Assembly: GCF_034424315.1 (NCBI RefSeq)
Contig: NZ_CP139972.1
Location: 6,580,501-6,644,500 of the forward strand
DNA: 64,000 nt
Direction of reading: 5' to 3'
From: Chitinophaga sancti
GTDB taxonomy: Bacteria > Bacteroidota > Bacteroidia > Chitinophagales > Chitinophagaceae
Below the pieces are notes generated by a model that saw only the letters and a program-made list of their open reading frames with translations, did not search any database and had not been told where the DNA came from. Positions 9,126 through 18,344 of this stretch are shown here, one piece after another. The number at the start of each line of letters is the position of its first letter. The first letter of the stretch is position 1. The position numbers and the translations under genes are program-made.

Positions 9126-9776
9126 CTACATTTTCTTAGCGTCTTCCAGGAACTTAGCCAGACCGATGTCAGTCAGCGGGTGTTTCAGCAGACCCAGGAT
9201 TGAATCCAGTGGACAGGTACAAATATCAGCACCGGCCTCCGCACATTTTACAATGTGGAGTGCGTTACGGATACTGGCTGCGAGAATTTCAGTTTTGAAA
9301 CCCTGGATGCTATAGATCTGGGCAATCTGAGCGATCAGCTCAACGCCATCCCATGATGAATCATCGATACGACCAATAAATGGAGACACAAAAGTAGCAC
9401 CAGCCTTAGCAGCCAGGATCGCCTGACCTGCAGAGAATACCAGTGTACAGTTAGTTTTTATACCGTTGTCAGTAAAATATTTCAGTGCTTTAACACCGTC
9501 TTTGATCATTGGTACTTTCACCACGATGTTTGGGTGAATAGCAGCCAGTTTCTTACCTTCTTCCACCATTGATTTGAAATCAGTGGAAAGAACTTCTGCA
9601 CTGATAGGACCGTCTACGAGTTCGCAGATGTCTGCATAATGTTTCAGGATATTCGCTTCACCTTTGATACCTTCTTTTGCCATCAGGGAAGGGTTGGTGG
9701 TTACGCCGTCAAGTACACCCAGGTCGTGCGCTTCTTTGATCTGAGCCAGATTCGCTGTATCTATGAAGAATTTCAT
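9126..9776 (-). CDS. fsa: Fructose-6-phosphate aldolase / short transaldolase
   Basis: This 216-residue TIM-barrel enzyme belongs to the FSA/TalC group of small transaldolases. The Schiff-base lysine lies in IVVKVPM at Lys87. Flanking motifs are FIDTAN (4-9), GVTTNPSLMAKEG (24-36), NCTLVFSAGQA and SPFIGRIDD, all characteristic. The protein either cleaves fructose-6-phosphate to dihydroxyacetone and glyceraldehyde-3-phosphate or transfers dihydroxyacetone units in the pentose phosphate pathway. Many Bacteroidota annotations call this form transaldolase, and sequence alone does not decide between the two activities. It has its own terminator. Confidence 0.92.
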   Translation of the reverse strand: MKFFIDTANLAQIKEAHDLGVLDGVTTNPSLMAKEGIKGEANILKHYADICELVDGPISAEVLSTDFKSMVEEGKKLAAIHPNIVVKVPMIKDGVKALKYFTDNGIKTNCTLVFSAGQAILAAKAGATFVSPFIGRIDDSSWDGVELIAQIAQIYSIQGFKTEILAASIRNALHIVKCAEAGADICTCPLDSILGLLKHPLTDIGLAKFLEDAKKM

Positions 9777-10024
9777 GGTGAAATGTATTTAGTATGATTT
9801 TGTAATTAGTTCAACGAAGTAAGTTATGCAACAATTAACACATTGTCAAGCATAAAGTATTGCAAATATAGACCCATACCACTATAGATGAATCTTAAAT
9901 TTGAAATCAATAAATAAAAAGCTGAGGATTACTTGGGTCATACCACACAGGCCATTCGTATGAAGAGAATAGTGACAATCAGCTATTGACGAGCGCCTGA
10001 TGACCTGGAATAAGATAAAAAAAA

Positions 10025-10119
10025 GGCAAGGTACTTACATCGCACCGCTACAACCGCCTACCCTTGCTACATTCCTGTCCTGGGGGAGTTCAGCAGGAGC
10101 TGGTCGTATAAGCCTTGCC
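10025..10119 (-). ncRNA. ffs: Bacterial small signal recognition particle RNA (4.5S type)
   Basis: Read on the - strand, a roughly 95-base RNA begins GGCAAGG and ends CCTTGCC, so its ends pair, and eight T follow as a terminator. The middle holds the SRP domain IV signature CAGG-ACA-GGAA-TGT-AGCA followed by AGGG, which binds Ffh. A consensus promoter lies at the correct distance upstream. The order of conserved blocks and the closing helix together identify it. The exact ends are inferred from the closing stem and T-run. Confidence 0.9.
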
Positions 10120-10124
10120 GGGTG

Positions 10125-10155
10125 CAAAGGTAGAACAATTGTATCAACTTCCAAA
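10125..10155 (-). promoter_or_regulatory. Promoter of the SRP RNA gene
   Basis: On the - strand, TTTG (10155-10152), a spacer of exactly 19 bases and TACCTTTG (10132-10125) match the Bacteroidota consensus at every position. Transcription should begin about five bases further on, at the GGCAAGG end of the RNA. Confidence 0.85.
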
Positions 10156-10159
10156 CATA

Positions 10160-10412
10160 TTTTAAAAGTTTCTATGAAAATCTTAAAAAATGCAGTATTT
10201 TGGACAATATAAAGTCAGGGTTCGGGACGAAATTGTCGATGTAGCATATGTTTGAGACTCACCTATACAGCAGTTGGATTTCAGTAATAGTTTAATGAGT
10301 ATCCTTATCCTATGTTATTTGAAAAAAATATTATACTTTGTTATATATTTTTTAAAAAGAATATTTATTTTGTTAAAAATTAACCTTTCACCTAAAAATT
10401 ACATGTAACCTC
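10160..10412. other. AT-rich spacer before the DUF5684 gene
   Basis: About 250 bases between the SRP RNA promoter and the next gene. The last 100 bases are very AT-rich (runs such as TATATATTTTTTAAAA) and probably carry the promoter for the downstream membrane gene. I see no convincing TAnnTTTG box, repeat or RNA here. Confidence 0.4.
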
Positions 10413-10856
10413 ATGGATCCAATTTACAATGATGGCCCAAGTGCCATATTTGCTATGTTTGGCGTTGGTTTTTTCTTAACCATGTTCGCTTTTTTGATTT
10501 TCGGCATTATTGTGCAGTGGAAAGTTTATGAAAAAGCAGGACAGCCAGGTTGGGCAGTACTGGTACCTATTTATAACCTGCTTGTCCTCTTCAAAATCAT
10601 GGGTAAACCATGGACCTGGATATTGTTAGTTTATACACCCGCTGCCATCGTGGGTATTTTCATCGTATGGATCGGTGGTTCACTGGCACTGGCAAGAAAT
10701 TTCGGAAAGAGTTCCGGTTTCGCTGTCGGCCTCATGTTCCTCCCTATTATATTCTATGCGATCCTTGCATTTGACAAAACAATCCAATACAGAGGGCCAA
10801 ACGGAGATGCTACACTGGACGACCAGATTGAGAGCATTGGTAAGCCTGCATTATAA
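10413..10856 (+). CDS. DUF5684 membrane protein
   Basis: A 147-residue protein with four hydrophobic segments (about 15-38, 50-68, 69-95 and 103-120). It carries the family signature W-K-V-Y-E-K-A-G-Q-P-G-W-A followed by LVPIYN, typical of DUF5684 proteins that in many bacteria accompany signal peptidase or RDD genes. Function is unknown. The downstream neighbour is an RDD membrane protein, and the cluster that follows is also built of membrane proteins of unknown role, so a shared envelope function is possible but unproven. Confidence 0.8.
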   Translation: MDPIYNDGPSAIFAMFGVGFFLTMFAFLIFGIIVQWKVYEKAGQPGWAVLVPIYNLLVLFKIMGKPWTWILLVYTPAAIVGIFIVWIGGSLALARNFGKSSGFAVGLMFLPIIFYAILAFDKTIQYRGPNGDATLDDQIESIGKPAL

Positions 10857-10938
10857 TTGTTTTTTGTTGTTTTTTTGCCATATTGATCTGCTGCCGGTTG
10901 CTCACAGGACCGGCAGTTCCTTTTAAATCTACATTGTT

Positions 10939-11409
10939 ATGAATGTTATGCCTGAGGGGGATATCCTGAAAGACTTCGATGAAAAGATAGTACCCCCACC
11001 CGTTGACCGTGGCGTCCGCTTTGCAAATTTCCTGATTGACTACATCATGTCATACCTTTTTACAATACTTGTTTGCTATAGCCTGGTAGAAGCATCCGGA
11101 GGTGCCTTCGAGATGCTCAATGAGCAGGGAGCTGTTACTTTCACAACGAGCCTGCTCTTTTGGGTTATCAGACCCCTGTATTTCGTATTGATGGAAGGGC
11201 TTACAAAAGGACAAACTATTGGAAAACTGGTTACCGGTTCAACAGCTATCCGTACAGACGGCGCTCAGCTGGACTGGGGAAATGTATTTGCCAGGAGCTA
11301 TTCCCGTATCGTGCCATTTGAGGCATGGTCTGGTTTCGCACAAACTCCATGGCATGACAAGTGGTCAAATACTACTGTTGTCAGTAAAGCAGACTTAATC
11401 ACACGGTAA
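10939..11409 (+). CDS. RDD-family membrane protein (short)
   Basis: 156 residues. The N-terminal signature is RGVRFANFLIDYIMSYLF, in which the Arg and Asp residues define the RDD family. Two further hydrophobic stretches and the TKGQTIGKLVTGSTAIRTDG segment are the second family hallmark. RDD proteins have been linked in some bacteria to ion transport and stress tolerance; nothing in this sequence fixes a substrate. It is convergent with a second, longer RDD gene that heads the next cluster, so two family members sit within 1.3 kb. Confidence 0.82.
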   Translation: MNVMPEGDILKDFDEKIVPPPVDRGVRFANFLIDYIMSYLFTILVCYSLVEASGGAFEMLNEQGAVTFTTSLLFWVIRPLYFVLMEGLTKGQTIGKLVTGSTAIRTDGAQLDWGNVFARSYSRIVPFEAWSGFAQTPWHDKWSNTTVVSKADLITR

Positions 11410-11420
11410 TTTGTTAGCCA

Positions 11421-11476
11421 GGAAATCAGTTTCATTTTCACCTGGCCACAGGCCAGCAGGAAATAAAACTGATTCC
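11421..11476. terminator. Nested hairpins between convergent RDD genes
   Basis: An inner stem CTGGCC/GGCCAG (11442-11447 with 11451-11456) sits inside an outer near-perfect stem (GGAAATCAGTTT at 11421 with AAACTGATTCC at 11466, one base bulged). It occupies the whole gap between convergent genes and has no long T-run, so it may act as a weak terminator or mRNA 3' stabiliser. Confidence 0.55.
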
Positions 11477-11486
11477 CTTCTGAGTT

Positions 11487-12218
11487 TTACCGGGTAGTGT
11501 AGTAATTGTAATCGTTGAGAACGGTCTCCAGGAACTGGAAATGCCCCATCTCTGTTTCGATCACCAATACTTCTTTTACCCTTTCTGCTACCCGGGCTAC
11601 CAGGTCCTGGTTGCCAGACTTAATAGCCTGGTCCATTAATGACTTGATCTTGTTCATATCTCTGTCAGACAGGCGAAGGATCTGGGGAAAATGAGGTTCA
11701 TAATTCATGGAAGACATATCCCGGTAAATGGTATCCTGTATACTGGTCTTGTGCCTGGTATTGACCACAATCGTACCAGCTACCACATCGCCCAGGCGCT
11801 GGTCATAACGGGAACGTACCATGGCAATAATAGGTACTGCACCATTCAGGAAAAATATTCCCCAGGGAGTTTCGAGCAAGCGGAATAACCAGCGGATCAG
11901 GTGCTGACTGATACTTGGCTTGCCACCTGTCATGCTTCTCACTTTCAGACCAAGTAACATTTTGCCGGGAGATTGCCCATTCATCGTAATTTCGAACAAT
12001 AAATAATACAACGAAATGGGAAGGGCACAAAAGAGAATGTACATCACAATCTCGGTATCAGCCGAAAAGTTAAGCCTGCTGAAGGTCACATAGATGGCAA
12101 TTACGAAGGCGATTCTGATAAGCAGGTCGATGAACCATGCGAAAAAACGTATCAGGATATTGGCCGTTTCAAATTCCAGCTCTATATTGAAGGATGTAGG
12201 TATTTTTACATTAGCCAT
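11487..12218 (-). CDS. RDD-family membrane protein
   Basis: 243 residues from the ATG at 12218 (MANVKIPTSFNIELEF). An in-frame TTG six bases upstream is disfavoured because it lies inside the -7 box TAAATTTG (12229-12222). The RDD pattern is present: FFAWFIDLLIRIAFVI, a second helix pair, then the GQSPGKMLLGLKVRSMTGGKPS motif. The soluble tail (about 165-243) is acidic and helical. It is divergent from the SpoIIM-like gene with a shared 47-base promoter region, and this pairing of an RDD gene with a SpoIIM/DUF4129/MoxR/DUF58 cluster recurs in Bacteroidota. Function is unknown. Confidence 0.85.
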   Translation of the reverse strand: MANVKIPTSFNIELEFETANILIRFFAWFIDLLIRIAFVIAIYVTFSRLNFSADTEIVMYILFCALPISLYYLLFEITMNGQSPGKMLLGLKVRSMTGGKPSISQHLIRWLFRLLETPWGIFFLNGAVPIIAMVRSRYDQRLGDVVAGTIVVNTRHKTSIQDTIYRDMSSMNYEPHFPQILRLSDRDMNKIKSLMDQAIKSGNQDLVARVAERVKEVLVIETEMGHFQFLETVLNDYNYYTTR

Positions 12219-12221
12219 GTA

Positions 12222-12249
12222 CAAATTTACTAATTAATGTATATGTTTG
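12222..12249. promoter_or_regulatory. Divergent promoter boxes for the RDD and SpoIIM-like genes
   Basis: TAAATTTG on the - strand (12229-12222) ends three bases before the RDD ATG, and TATGTTTG on the + strand (12242-12249) lies 16 bases before the SpoIIM-like ATG. Both are -7 boxes of the TAnnTTTG type. Clear -33 TTTG elements are not seen, so the strengths are uncertain. Confidence 0.5.
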
Positions 12250-12265
12250 TTATAATGGACAACCC

Positions 12266-13249
12266 ATGCGAGAGACTACTTTTATAAAGAAAAATTTACC
12301 CCGCTGGAAAGAATATCAGCAGGAACCAACCGAGGATCCGGATGAAATGGCTGCACGGTTTACCAGTTTACTGGATGACCTGGCGTATGCCAAAACATTC
12401 TACAGTTTTAGCAAGGTCACAGGTTACATCAATAGTCTGGCGGCGGACATTTACCAGCGGATCTACGGGAACAGGCAGGAAAAGGATGGCCGTTTCCTGA
12501 AATTCTTTGTTTACGAGTTGCCCCTCATCTTCCGTAAATATCATCGATTATTGTTATTCACCGCAATATTTTTTCTGTTATTCTGTGTCATGAGCGCATT
12601 TTCTGCCGCACGCGACGAAACTTTTGTAAGAGGTGTGCTGGGCGATGAATATGTAAGTATGACAGAACGGAATATCAGCAACGGCGATCCCTTTGGCGTG
12701 TATGGAAATGGAAATGAGCTGGTGATGTTCCTGGAGATAGCCTACAACAATATCTATGTGGCCTTTCTGTGCTTTATAGGTGGCGCATTTGCCGGTATTG
12801 GCACTTTGTACCTCCTCATGAAAAATGGGGTGATGCTGGGCGCCTTTCAATATATGTTTTTTGCCAAAGGGCTGGGCCTGAAATCAGTATTGGTGATCTG
12901 GATCCATGGTACACTGGAAATTTCTTCCATCATCATTGCAGGGGCTGCCGGCCTGGTCATGATAAGTGGCCTCATCTTTCCCGGTACGCGCAAGCGCATG
13001 GATGCCCTGAAGAAAACAGCCCGGGATGCAGTAAAAATGTTAGTTTGCCTGGTACCAATATTCCTCACTGCTGCCTTCCTGGAAGGATTTGTGACCCGGC
13101 ATACCAAAATGCCCATGTACATGAGCATTAGTATCCTGGGGCTATCCCTGGCATTTATAGTAGGTTATTTCGTGGTATACCCCAGGATGGTATACAACAG
13201 GGGATTCAGACTAAATGAAGCCGGCAAAGTTATAAAACCTGTGAAATGA
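12266..13249 (+). CDS. Stage II sporulation protein M-like (DUF95) membrane protein
   Basis: 327 residues. A roughly 95-residue cytoplasmic N-terminus is followed by five or six transmembrane helices. The SpoIIM signature includes NNIYVAFLCFIGGAFAGIGT and the FAKGLGLKSVLVIWIHGTLEISSIIIAGAAG block with its HGTLE motif. The name comes from Bacillus, but the family is widespread in non-sporulating bacteria and its role there is not known. The stop codon overlaps the next start (ATGA at 13246), so it is translationally coupled to the DUF4129 gene in a five-gene run. Confidence 0.85.
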   Translation: MRETTFIKKNLPRWKEYQQEPTEDPDEMAARFTSLLDDLAYAKTFYSFSKVTGYINSLAADIYQRIYGNRQEKDGRFLKFFVYELPLIFRKYHRLLLFTAIFFLLFCVMSAFSAARDETFVRGVLGDEYVSMTERNISNGDPFGVYGNGNELVMFLEIAYNNIYVAFLCFIGGAFAGIGTLYLLMKNGVMLGAFQYMFFAKGLGLKSVLVIWIHGTLEISSIIIAGAAGLVMISGLIFPGTRKRMDALKKTARDAVKMLVCLVPIFLTAAFLEGFVTRHTKMPMYMSISILGLSLAFIVGYFVVYPRMVYNRGFRLNEAGKVIKPVK

Positions 13250-14070
13250 GGGAAGGACTGAAAGTATTACTGATCGTATTCTTACTATGGCCCGGCGGCT
13301 TATTCGCCCAGGAAATTGAACTGGACAGCACCCAATTGAGGGATGTCCTTATTCCGCCCGTAACGGCAGATATCGATACTGCCGAGGCACCGGCTACTGC
13401 CACCTACCTCTACGACAGGACAGTTCCAATGGATGCAGATACGATAGATGATTATGATGATGCATCTGCTTTGCTGCTCAGGAAAGTACCTGCTGAAGTA
13501 AAAGATAAATTTAGAAAGGACAAGGACCTGGTGTATCATCAGCGTCCGCCCAAAAAACCTTCTGATTTCAGATGGCTGAATGCCATTGTGATGGGGCTCA
13601 TGTATTTCTTCAAATACTCCTGGTGGCTGATCGTACTTATCATTCTCGTTGCGATGGGGGCGGCAATTTTTGTTTACCTCCGCAGAAACGGGTATGAGTT
13701 TAAGCGGGGTAAATCAGCAAAGGTGCAAGAAGAGGTGCTGCTCACAGAGGTAGAGCATGATGCAGGAGCTTACGAAACGCAAATTCAACAGGCCATTGCA
13801 GAAGGCAAACTCAGGTTGGCGGTGCGGCTCATGTACCTGCAGACCATCAGGATCCTGGCCGATAAACAGATCATTGAATACAGTAAGGAGAAAACAAATG
13901 CTGCTTACCTGCGTAGTTTATCGCAGACCCCGTGGCATAAACTTTTTGCCAGACTAACTGTAGACTACGAATATATATGGTACGGTGAAGTGCCCGTGAG
14001 TGGTGACCAGTTCTCTACTATCCAGGGGCAGTTCAAACAATTTTTGAACGAATTAGGCTATATCCGGTGA
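13246..14070 (+). CDS. DUF4129 domain membrane protein
   Basis: 274 residues. A signal sequence (about 1-21, ending LFAQ) is followed by an acidic extracytoplasmic segment (about 22-115), one transmembrane helix (about 122-144) and a cytoplasmic DUF4129 domain. That domain ends with the family signature TVDYEYIWYGEVPVSGDQF. DUF4129 is otherwise found at the end of bacterial transglutaminase-like membrane proteins that sit next to MoxR and DUF58 genes, which matches this cluster. Its coding region begins inside the upstream stop (ATGA) and ends inside the next GTG start. Confidence 0.85.
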   Translation: MREGLKVLLIVFLLWPGGLFAQEIELDSTQLRDVLIPPVTADIDTAEAPATATYLYDRTVPMDADTIDDYDDASALLLRKVPAEVKDKFRKDKDLVYHQRPPKKPSDFRWLNAIVMGLMYFFKYSWWLIVLIILVAMGAAIFVYLRRNGYEFKRGKSAKVQEEVLLTEVEHDAGAYETQIQQAIAEGKLRLAVRLMYLQTIRILADKQIIEYSKEKTNAAYLRSLSQTPWHKLFARLTVDYEYIWYGEVPVSGDQFSTIQGQFKQFLNELGYIR

Positions 14071-15296
14071 AAAAAACGATTGGAATAATCATCGCTTCAG
14101 TATTCTTACTATTATTTCTCATCATAATAATAGCTGTCAATTTGCAGTCGTTATCATGGGATAAAGACCTGCAACTGGAAAAGCAAACATTCTCTAATAA
14201 GGATAAGGATCCGGGTGGGTGTTATGTCATGTTCGAATCACTGCCCTCATTTTATGATGGCGGCCATCCCAGCGTAGTTTCCAAACCATTTGCGCTAAGC
14301 GCTAAGAAAGATGAGACCCTGCGTAGCGGTGAAGGGGTTATTTATTACCTGGTGGCGAAGCGCTTGTTTACAACTGTTGAGGATGTGGATTCCATGATGG
14401 AATTTGTGAACAGGGGCAACCAGTTATTCATCGCTTCAATTGATCTGGATAGCGTTCTCCTTAGCCGGTTATATACAAAAATGGCTGATCGTTATCCTTC
14501 CAATATTTTTGGAAGGCTCCGTACAGAAGAACACTTTGTAAATCCTGCACTGGCACCTGATACCGTATATGCAAGAGACTCTATTCCGGAAGGGCGTTAT
14601 TTCACCCGCCTGGATACGGCGAGAACCACGATCCTTGGTACTGATCGCTGGAACAGGCCAAACTTTGTAAGGATTGAAGTAGGTAAGGGGCAGGTCTTTT
14701 TGCTGCTGCAGCCTTCTATGCTGACGAACTATTTCCTGATGTATAAAAAGAATCTCAATTCACTGGAGAAAGTGGCCGCTTATACATACGGTTATTCCGC
14801 TGTGTACTGGGATGAATTTTATAAGTATCATGAGTATCCGCAAAAGGGAGAATTCAGCCAGTGGAGTGTGCTGATGCGCTATCCTGCACTGCGCTGGGCG
14901 TTATGGCTGCTGGTATTGTTAATGCTGCTGTATGCGCTTTTTGAAAGTAAAAGAAGACAGCGGATCATTCCTGATAAAGAAGTGCTGACCAATAACTCAC
15001 TGGAATTCGTAGAGGCCCTGGGGCAGTTGTATTACCAGCAACATAACAACGTAAACCTGGTGAGAAAGATCACCTTACAATGGCAGGAATTTATCCGTAC
15101 AAAATACTATCTGAATACAAATTCGATGGACGATGAATTTATCCGTCGCTTATCACATAAAGCAGGGGTGCCCCTGGCAGAAGTAGAAGGGATTATAGAC
15201 AGCATCCATTTTATACTGCTTGCAGATAAAGTTTCAGATGCAACCCTGAAGGATTTTTACAGTAAAATACAGGCGTTTTATTTAAATACTAAATAA
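14067..15296 (+). CDS. DUF4350 domain membrane protein
   Basis: 409 residues from a GTG start that overlaps the previous TGA (GTGA). An N-terminal transmembrane anchor (about 5-27) precedes an extracytoplasmic DUF4350 domain (about 30-265) of the glutamine amidotransferase-like kind, with the run [15 protein letters not shown] second helix (about 271-292) and a cytoplasmic helical tail follow. Homologues occur in MoxR/DUF58 clusters of Bacteroidota and Actinobacteria. No catalytic residues can be assigned. Its TAA overlaps the MoxR ATG (TAATG at 15294). Confidence 0.82.
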   Translation: MKKTIGIIIASVFLLLFLIIIIAVNLQSLSWDKDLQLEKQTFSNKDKDPGGCYVMFESLPSFYDGGHPSVVSKPFALSAKKDETLRSGEGVIYYLVAKRLFTTVEDVDSMMEFVNRGNQLFIASIDLDSVLLSRLYTKMADRYPSNIFGRLRTEEHFVNPALAPDTVYARDSIPEGRYFTRLDTARTTILGTDRWNRPNFVRIEVGKGQVFLLLQPSMLTNYFLMYKKNLNSLEKVAAYTYGYSAVYWDEFYKYHEYPQKGEFSQWSVLMRYPALRWALWLLVLLMLLYALFESKRRQRIIPDKEVLTNNSLEFVEALGQLYYQQHNNVNLVRKITLQWQEFIRTKYYLNTNSMDDEFIRRLSHKAGVPLAEVEGIIDSIHFILLADKVSDATLKDFYSKIQAFYLNTK

Positions 15297-16276
15297 TGGA
15301 GGAAACTACATTTCATCCCCGTACAGATTTCTTTGCATTGCACCAGGGTGTAAATGCAATACGGGAACAGATAGGAAAAGTAATTATCGGTCAGCATGAA
15401 ATGGTGGACCTGCTCATCACCGGTTTGCTGACACAGGGGCATGTACTCATCGAGGGCGTACCTGGTGTAGCAAAAACACTGACAGCAAAACTGCTGGCCA
15501 GGTGTATTGATGCAGATTTTTCCAGGTTACAGTTCACACCAGATATTATGCCTGCTGACGTATTGGGCACCTCCGTATTCAATCCTGACACCAGGAACTT
15601 TGAATATAAGCGGGGCCCGGTTTTCAGCAACCTGGTATTGATCGACGAGATCAACCGTGCTCCAGCCAAAACCCAGGCGGCCCTGTTCGAAGTGATGGAA
15701 GAAAGGCAAATCACCAATGATGGTATCTCGCATCCTTTGCCGGCTCCATTCATGGTAGTGGCTACACAGAACCCGATCGAGCAGGAAGGTACTTATCGCC
15801 TGCCGGAAGCACAGCTGGATCGTTTCCTCTTTAAGATCGAAGTGAAATATCCTTCATTGAATGAAGAGATCACCATGCTGCATGCCATGCACCGGTTCAA
15901 TGGCCTCACTGATCTGACGAAGATGGTGGATAAGGTGGTGACTGCCCGCCAGATCATCGAGTTCCAGGCAATGGTAAGAAGCGTGCATATCGAAGATAAA
16001 CTGCTGCATTACATTGCTGCCTTAACACAGGAAACCCGTGTGAATGCTTCTCTTTACCTGGGCGCATCTCCGCGTGCATCCATTGCCGTGATGAACTGTG
16101 CAAAGGCAACTGCGGCAATCAACAATCGTGATTTCGTAACACCGGATGATATTGTGAATATGCTGCCACATGTATTGCGTCATCGTATCATGCTGACACC
16201 TGAGCGTGAAATGGAAGGCATCACAACCGATGAAGTGATCGCCCAGATCATCAAAGCTGTAGAAGTACCGAGGTAA
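15296..16276 (+). CDS. MoxR-family AAA+ ATPase
   Basis: 326 residues. Walker A is GVPGVAKT (54-61) and Walker B LVLIDEIN (113-120). Sensor 1 lies in [20 protein letters not shown] and an arginine finger region in LDRFLFK. A C-terminal lid domain has the usual [17 protein letters not shown]. MoxR ATPases act as chaperones for metal insertion or complex assembly and nearly always neighbour DUF58 proteins. Here the gene sits between DUF4350 and DUF58, which points to remodelling or maturation of that membrane assembly, though the client is not known. Confidence 0.95.
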   Translation: MEETTFHPRTDFFALHQGVNAIREQIGKVIIGQHEMVDLLITGLLTQGHVLIEGVPGVAKTLTAKLLARCIDADFSRLQFTPDIMPADVLGTSVFNPDTRNFEYKRGPVFSNLVLIDEINRAPAKTQAALFEVMEERQITNDGISHPLPAPFMVVATQNPIEQEGTYRLPEAQLDRFLFKIEVKYPSLNEEITMLHAMHRFNGLTDLTKMVDKVVTARQIIEFQAMVRSVHIEDKLLHYIAALTQETRVNASLYLGASPRASIAVMNCAKATAAINNRDFVTPDDIVNMLPHVLRHRIMLTPEREMEGITTDEVIAQIIKAVEVPR

Positions 16277-16277
16277 T

Positions 16278-17615
16278 ATGAAGAAAACATATCTGGCATT
16301 ATTCTTTACTACCCGCCTGTATACGATTATTGGTGCACTGGCACTGTTTTTTATACTGGCTTATTTTTTCCCGCTGCTGTATCCCATAGCCTTGTTCCTC
16401 GCAGCAGGGTTGGGATTATTGTTGCTGGTAGACCTGTTCTTCCTTTTTACAGCAGGCAGTGATCCATTTCCTGTAAGCAGGGAGATGTCGCAGCGCTTCA
16501 GTAACGGCGATGACAACACGGTTCGGTTGCATGTGAAGAACAATTTCAATTTTCCTGTATTCGTAACTATTATCGAAGAATTACCGCTGCAGTTCCAGCT
16601 GAGAGATTTCAGGCGGAAAACAATGGTGAAACCCGGGGAGGCAAAAGTAGTGGAATACATATTACGCCCGGTGGAGAGAGGAGAGTACCGGTTTGGTTAT
16701 ACCAATTCATTTGTGAAAAGCCCGATTGGATTTGTGCAAAGGCGTATTGTGAAAGAGAATGAGGAGACGGTGAAAGTATATCCTTCATTTTTGCAGTTAC
16801 GCAATTACGAGTTGTATACATTCGATGATCGTGTGGGAGAAATGGGGGTACATAAAAAGAAGATGATTGGCCAGAGCATGGAGTTTGATCACATCAAGGA
16901 ATATGTGAGAGGGGATGATGTAAGAAGGGTGAACTGGAAAGCGACTGCCCGCAGGGGGGGATTGATGGTGAATAACTATGTGGAGGAGAAGTCACAGCAG
17001 ATCTATTGTATACTTGATAAAGGCAGGGCGATGAAGATGCCTTTTGAGGGCATGACATTACTGGATTATGCGGTCAACTCATCGCTGGTGTTCAGCAATA
17101 TTGCCTTACAAAAAGGAGATAAGGCAGGCCTGGTAACCCTGATGGAACAGCAGGTAGACGTATTGCCGGCGAGTAGTAAGAAAGTACAGCTGAATAAGAT
17201 TCTGGATACCCTGTATGCACAGGAAACGCAGTGGCAGGAGAGTGATTATGAAAAACTGGTGATTACATTGCGTAGTCAATTGAACCAGCGGTCCCTGCTT
17301 GTGTTGTTTACCAATTTTGAATCTTTATCCGCCTTACACAGGCAGTTGCCTTATTTACGCCGCCTGTCAAAGTACCATTTACTGCTGGTGGTATTCTTTG
17401 AGAATACGGAATTGAAGAAAATTACCCAGGATACGGCTATAGAAGTCGAAGACATATACAGGCAGGTGATAGCGCAGAAATTTGCTTATGAAAAGAAGCA
17501 GATGGTGCGTGAACTGGCACAATACGGAATTCTTTCGCTGTTGACAACGCCGCAGCAATTGAGTTTGCACCTGATCAACAAATACCTGGAGCTGAAATCA
17601 CGCTCACTCATTTAA
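16278..17615 (+). CDS. DUF58 domain protein
   Basis: 445 residues. Two hydrophobic helices near the N-terminus (about 14-55) are followed by a beta-sandwich and the DUF58 domain with its signature FDHIKEYVRGDDVRRVNWKA (about 204-223). A von Willebrand factor A-like fold makes up the C-terminal half, including VNNYVEEKSQQIYCILDKGRAM where the metal-site DxSxS of true VWA domains is degenerate. DUF58 proteins are the usual partners of MoxR ATPases. The gene follows moxR after one base and overlaps the convergent gene at its 3' end by 12 bases. Confidence 0.92.
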   Translation: MKKTYLALFFTTRLYTIIGALALFFILAYFFPLLYPIALFLAAGLGLLLLVDLFFLFTAGSDPFPVSREMSQRFSNGDDNTVRLHVKNNFNFPVFVTIIEELPLQFQLRDFRRKTMVKPGEAKVVEYILRPVERGEYRFGYTNSFVKSPIGFVQRRIVKENEETVKVYPSFLQLRNYELYTFDDRVGEMGVHKKKMIGQSMEFDHIKEYVRGDDVRRVNWKATARRGGLMVNNYVEEKSQQIYCILDKGRAMKMPFEGMTLLDYAVNSSLVFSNIALQKGDKAGLVTLMEQQVDVLPASSKKVQLNKILDTLYAQETQWQESDYEKLVITLRSQLNQRSLLVLFTNFESLSALHRQLPYLRRLSKYHLLLVVFFENTELKKITQDTAIEVEDIYRQVIAQKFAYEKKQMVRELAQYGILSLLTTPQQLSLHLINKYLELKSRSLI

Positions 17616-18239
17616 TTTTTTTACCGGGATAGTGGTGAGTGCTTTCAGGCGCTCATCATTTTTGTAGGTAGCTGTTGCATTGATGGATTGTATGGAAGTT
17701 TCATTGTTGTTAATCAGCAGGTCCTGCCCTAATAATTTTCCCTCACTTACTTCGAAGCTCAGGGCGCTGGTATCCAGCGGAAATATCTTACCTGAGCTAT
17801 AGATTCCTTCAACATTTAAATAATAGCGGAAGCCCCGTTTCAGGCTGTCGGCATAGTGGTGAAACCGGATGCTCTCCAGTTTGGGGAGTAATATGTCTGC
17901 AGTCATAGACTGTGGGATCTCTGTGCCTGTAATGGTCAGGTGGATGGTATAGTTCTGTGAGATCAGGGCTTTTCTGTCCAGCAGGAGGTAGCCATTTTGG
18001 AAGGTACCGCTGCTGGGAACGACTTTGATACGGTTCCAGTTGTAATTGCCGCGCAGGAACCCGGGGGTATTCCTTACCTCGCCGTTGGCGTAGGAGATGG
18101 AGAGGCCAATGGGAATTTTGTTATAAAGTTCGGGCAGGGAGCTGGAATCGTAGATGGCTTTGATGGCTTTGACTTCCTTTTGCTGGCAGAGGGCTAGGGA
18201 GCTAAGGCTGGTAAATAAGATGGTCAGGAATGATTTCAT
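17604..18239 (-). CDS. Secreted protein of unknown function
   Basis: 211 residues with a signal peptide (about 1-18, LSSLALCQ). A mature beta-rich protein follows that I do not recognise; the CQ at the cleavage site leaves a lipoprotein possible but not typical. Segments such as YLLLDRKALISQNYTIHLTI and FHHYADSLKRGFRYYLNVEG suggest a sandwich-like fold. It converges on and overlaps the DUF58 gene by 12 bases, so the two mRNAs could form a short antisense pair. Its upstream region holds a 13-base-pair inverted repeat. No function can be given. Confidence 0.7.
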   Translation of the reverse strand: MKSFLTILFTSLSSLALCQQKEVKAIKAIYDSSSLPELYNKIPIGLSISYANGEVRNTPGFLRGNYNWNRIKVVPSSGTFQNGYLLLDRKALISQNYTIHLTITGTEIPQSMTADILLPKLESIRFHHYADSLKRGFRYYLNVEGIYSSGKIFPLDTSALSFEVSEGKLLGQDLLINNNETSIQSINATATYKNDERLKALTTIPVKKLNE

Positions 18240-18344
18240 AGGAGAAAGGTATAAAAAATCGTTCCAAACATTGAGAAGGATCTGGGTAGTCTATAGTGCG
18301 TCTTTTGTTCATGTAGTTCATTATAAATACATTATAAGTACACC

